From: Streptomyces sp. RKAG290
GTDB lineage: Bacteria; Actinomycetota; Actinomycetes; Streptomycetales; Streptomycetaceae
Assembly: GCF_023701695.1 (NCBI RefSeq)
Contig: NZ_JAJOZC010000001.1
Location: 2,976,001 to 3,040,000 of the forward strand
Direction: 5' to 3'
Length of the DNA stretch: 64,000 bases
Of this stretch, positions 61,877 through 64,000 are shown in pieces (position 1 is the first letter of the stretch; every line of letters starts with the position of its first letter). The notes beneath the pieces are model-generated. The model saw only the letters and a list, made by a program, of their open reading frames with translations. It did no database searches and was not told the DNA's origin. The position numbers and the translations under genes were made by a program.

Positions 61877-62116
61877 TCAGGCGCGCCCGTCGCCCTTCGC
61901 CTCCAACGCCTGACTCAGCCGCAGCGCGGTGTCGAGGTTGCAGCGCCCCAGCTCGACGAGCGCGGCCGGCTCGTCACCCGCGCACGAGAGCGGGTCGATC
62001 CGCAGCGAGGGCAGCACGATGCCCATCCCCGCAAACCCTTCCCGCAACCGCGCCACCAGGTCCTCGGCCTCCCGCACCCTGCCCGCTGCCGCCCTGCGCC
62101 GCTCCGTAGTCGTCAT
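61877..62116 (-). CDS. WhiJ-neighbourhood small protein (79 residues)
   Basis: It starts at ATG 62116 (MTTTERRRAAAGRVREAEDL) with AAGGA upstream. Helical segments EDLVARLREGFAGMGIVLPS and LVELGRCNLDTALRLSQALE flank a linker with LRIDPLSCAGDE. This type is very common in Streptomyces beside XRE and DUF397 genes; its role is unknown. It is divergent from the XRE regulator across the palindrome at 62129-62163. The longer in-frame start at 62218 lies upstream of that operator and was rejected. Confidence 0.78.
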   Translation of the reverse strand: MTTTERRRAAAGRVREAEDLVARLREGFAGMGIVLPSLRIDPLSCAGDEPAALVELGRCNLDTALRLSQALEAKGDGRA

Positions 62117-62128
62117 GATCCGTTCCTT

Positions 62129-62163
62129 CCACGCTGAGTAGAGGCAATGCATACCCAGCGTGG
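62129..62163. promoter_or_regulatory. Palindromic operator, copy 2
   Basis: CCACGCTGAGTA (62129-62140) and TACCCAGCGTGG (62152-62163) flank an 11-bp spacer ending ATGCA. This is the same arm length and spacing as copy 1, with one mismatch. Confidence 0.75.
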
Positions 62164-62229
62164 CGACCGACTCGTTAGCCTGGAAGAGGTGCAGTTCCAA
62201 CAACCGCACGTGTGCCACAGGGAGTTGTC

Positions 62230-63072
62230 ATGCCGGGTCCCAGAAAGCTCGACCCCTCCTCCTCGCCACGCGCCCTCCTGGGCGCCGAGCTCCGCCACCG
62301 AAGAGAGCAGGCCGGCCTCTCCCAGACCGACCTCGGCGCCCCGCTCTTCGTCAGCGGCTCGTTCATCGGACAGCTGGAGTCCGGGGTGCGGCGGATGCAG
62401 ATGGACCAGGCGGAGAAGTTCGACGAACTCCTGGGCGCGGGCGGCTTCTTCGTACGGAACTGTGCGGCGTTGAAGAAGTCGAAGTACCCGGAGCACTTCG
62501 CGGAGGCCGCCGAGGCGGAGGCCCGAGCCGAGGCCATCCGGGAGTACGCGCCCCAGCTCATCCCGGGCCTGTTGCAGACGGAGGCGTATGCGCGGGCGGT
62601 GTTCCGGGAGGGCCTGCCGACCGCCACTGAGAGCACGATCGACGAGCTGGTGACGACCCGGCTGGAACGCGGCCAGCTCCTCGCCGATCCAACAGTGCCC
62701 CAGTTGTGGGTGGTGCTCGACGAGGCTGTGTTACGTCGGAGAGTGGGCGGACCGGAGGTGATGGCGGCTGCGCTTCGGCATATCGCCGGGCTGATGACGC
62801 AGCACCGAGTCATCGTGCAGGTGCTGCTCTTCTCGGAGGGTGCTCACATGGCACTCGAAGGCTCGCTCAAGCTGATGGCCTTCCCGGATGCTCCACCTCT
62901 TGCCTACCTACAAGGCCTGGGAACTGGGCAGTTGCAGGACGATCCGGCTTCGGTCCGTCAGTACGAACTGACTTACGATCTGGTGGTGGCCAGCGCGATC
63001 TCACCGGCAGCGTCCCTGGCCTTGATCGAGTCAGTGGCGGAGGATTACGTCCATGAAGTTCAGCGGTTCTGA
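62230..63072 (+). CDS. WhiJ-type XRE family transcriptional regulator
   Basis: This 280-residue protein starts at ATG 62230 with GGAG 6 bases upstream; the GTG at 62212 was rejected. The N-terminal HTH_31 domain (LGAELRHRREQAGLSQTDLG, SFIGQLESGVRRMQMDQAEK) is followed by the DUF5753 domain (EYAPQLIPGLLQTEAYARAV, LWVVLDEAVLRRRVGGPEVM, VLLFSEGAHMALEGSLKLMA). WhiJ-type regulators affect development in S. coelicolor and often act with DUF397 partners. It overlaps the DUF397 gene by 20 bp and probably binds the two copies of the palindrome nearby. Confidence 0.9.
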   Translation: MPGPRKLDPSSSPRALLGAELRHRREQAGLSQTDLGAPLFVSGSFIGQLESGVRRMQMDQAEKFDELLGAGGFFVRNCAALKKSKYPEHFAEAAEAEARAEAIREYAPQLIPGLLQTEAYARAVFREGLPTATESTIDELVTTRLERGQLLADPTVPQLWVVLDEAVLRRRVGGPEVMAAALRHIAGLMTQHRVIVQVLLFSEGAHMALEGSLKLMAFPDAPPLAYLQGLGTGQLQDDPASVRQYELTYDLVVASAISPAASLALIESVAEDYVHEVQRF

Positions 63073-63322
63073 CTACGACCTGTCCACGGCGATCTGGCAC
63101 AAGTCCTCCTACAGCGGGGGCGACGGCGGCAACTGCCTGGAGGTCGGGTCCTGGCGCAAGTCCACCTACAGCGGGGCGAGCGGCGGCGACTGCCTCGAAG
63201 TCCTGGACGGTGTCCCCGAGGTCGTCCCCGTCCGCGACTCCAAGGTGAGCGACGGACCCGCGCTGATGTTCCGCGCGGCTGCCTGGCAGTCGTTCGTCGC
63301 CGACCTCAAGCGCAGCGCCTGA
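63053..63322 (+). CDS. DUF397 protein with duplicated core motif
   Basis: This 89-residue protein has the DUF397 motif twice in tandem: WHKSSYSGGDGGNCLEV and WRKSTYSGASGGDCLEV. It then continues VPVRDSKVSDGPALMFRAAA and ends WQSFVADLKRSA. DUF397 proteins are thought to antagonise or modulate the adjacent XRE regulator. The 20-bp overlap implies tight co-expression with it. Confidence 0.92.
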   Translation: MKFSGSDYDLSTAIWHKSSYSGGDGGNCLEVGSWRKSTYSGASGGDCLEVLDGVPEVVPVRDSKVSDGPALMFRAAAWQSFVADLKRSA

Positions 63323-63330
63323 GGCGCCTG

Positions 63331-63360
63331 CCGGGCCCGGGGCTTGAGCCCCGGGCCCGG
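63331..63360. terminator. Perfect hairpin terminator after DUF397
   Basis: Perfect 14-bp arms at 63331-63344 and 63347-63360 leave only a 2-base gap. It ends the XRE-DUF397 unit and faces the leftward membrane-protein gene. Confidence 0.85.
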
Positions 63361-63431
63361 ACCGTATCCGGCCACCGCCTGGCCGACCCGGGTGAACGTC
63401 CACTCGGATGCGCCCTCGGCAGCGAGCGTCG

Positions 63432-64000
63432 TTACTGCGTGCCCCCGCGTCCTGGCCGCACCCGGACCGCCATCAGCCCGGAAGCGAACACCACTGCCGC
63501 GGCGACCGCCGCACCGACGTGGTCGGCGGGCATGAGAATGACCGTCCAGGCCCTGTCCCGGCCCGGTCCGCCTCCGCCGATGAGCGTCATCGTGATCACC
63601 CAGGCGGCCGGTACCAGCGCGGCCGCGTGATCACCCGCGGTGCGGCGGGCGCAGAGCATCAGCCCGATCAGGAACGCGGCGTTGCGGCCCGCCGTGTCGG
63701 CGTTCGGCGCGTCCACGACGAGGGCGACCAAGTGGGCGGAGGCGATCGCGGCCACCCCGGCAGCGACGACCAGCCAACGGTCGAAGCGAGCGACCGGGCG
63801 ACCGGCGGCCGCCTCCGCCCCGGGCATGCGACTGCTCAGGCTGTACGCGAGACCGGCGCAGACGAGCAGCGGCGCGAAGACGATCAGCGGCCTCCCGGCA
63901 CCGCCGTCGAGCGAGGGCAGACTGACGAGCATGTCGCCCGCTGCCAGAGCCAGGCAGACGTACAGGGCCAGCCCGGCCAGGAGTACGGGGAGCCGGCGGG
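63432..64000 (-). CDS. Integral membrane protein, 5' end beyond the window
   Basis: The frame is open to the right edge. Translation upstream of the internal ATG at 63932 gives a clear membrane helix (LPVLLAGLALYVCLALAAGD), so the protein begins outside the window. Further helices follow (PLIVFAPLLVCAGLAYSLSS, WLVVAAGVAAIASAHLVALV, ALVPAAWVITMTLIGGGG, VGAAVAAAVVFASGLMAVRV). No catalytic motif is visible; function unknown. Confidence 0.75.
   Translation of the reverse strand, partial: RRLPVLLAGLALYVCLALAAGDMLVSLPSLDGGAGRPLIVFAPLLVCAGLAYSLSSRMPGAEAAAGRPVARFDRWLVVAAGVAAIASAHLVALVVDAPNADTAGRNAAFLIGLMLCARRTAGDHAAALVPAAWVITMTLIGGGGPGRDRAWTVILMPADHVGAAVAAAVVFASGLMAVRVRPGRGGTQ

Noticed and set aside
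1..64000. CRISPR arrays, tRNA or rRNA genes, riboswitches
   Set aside because: No regularly spaced repeats, cloverleaf-like sequences or known aptamer cores were recognised on reading; a dedicated search was not possible.

Overview
This 64 kb window looks like a Streptomyces chromosome (or a very close actinomycete). It is very GC-rich with GC-ending codons and frequent GTG starts. It carries DUF397 and WhiJ-type XRE regulators, DUF1707, DUF2530, DUF2771 and DUF3027 proteins, futalosine-pathway menaquinone genes, bacterial XPB, and CebR-, DasR- and CsoR-like operator sequences. I found no rRNA, tRNA, CRISPR array or prophage. Most of it reads as ordinary core or near-core chromosome with small accessory patches.

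Layout. 0-12 kb: a broken DUF4352 lipoprotein, DUF1707 protein, PadR regulator with SGNH hydrolase, carboxymuconolactone decarboxylase behind a MerR-type promoter, small stress-type proteins (PRC barrel, hydrophobic peptide), a membrane-anchored endonuclease-fold protein, proline iminopeptidase, secreted pectate lyase, aldo/keto reductase. 12-20 kb: MarR/MFS pair, nucleobase permease, DUF2530, CtpE-type P-type ATPase, secreted protein. 20-29 kb: a large sacsin-like ATPase, DUF3027, MFS, DUF2771 lipoprotein, mqnB-mqnD, cold-shock protein. 29-40 kb: HAD phosphatase, a helicase-associated protein and XPB, HelR-type RNA polymerase-recycling ATPase; this stretch holds two near-identical palindromic elements of about 420 bp. 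40-50 kb: GH9 cellulase with two CebR-like boxes, cutC with a DasR-like site, copper P-type ATPase with a CsoR-like box, GNAT, pxpABC 5-oxoprolinase, mycothiol-dependent enzyme-type protein, HD protein. 50-54 kb: a compositionally foreign serine recombinase whose C-terminus carries a transposase-type domain, next to a Cmx/CmrA-type chloramphenicol exporter. 54-59 kb: RpiR regulator, murQ and PTS EIIBC, a MurNAc/amino-sugar recycling operon. 58-64 kb: Uma2, BP74-related secreted protein, EamA exporter, DsrE-like protein, and an XRE/DUF397 locus with a duplicated palindromic operator, ending in a membrane protein cut by the window edge.

The genes mostly form small units: MarR with its exporter, mqnB-mqnD (overlapping), pxpA-pxpB-pxpC (4-nt overlaps), RpiR-murQ-PTS, XRE-DUF397. 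About a dozen genes are broken by one- or two-base indels, most of them inside C or G runs, with intact homologous sequence continuing in another frame. I read these mainly as homopolymer consensus errors rather than biology; this should be settled before any gene here is called a pseudogene.

The most novel material is non-coding: the palindromic element pair (30.5 and 34.7 kb) whose ends are a 21-bp interspersed repeat, and the conserved palindrome duplicated at 61.2 and 62.1 kb in front of WhiJ-type small genes.
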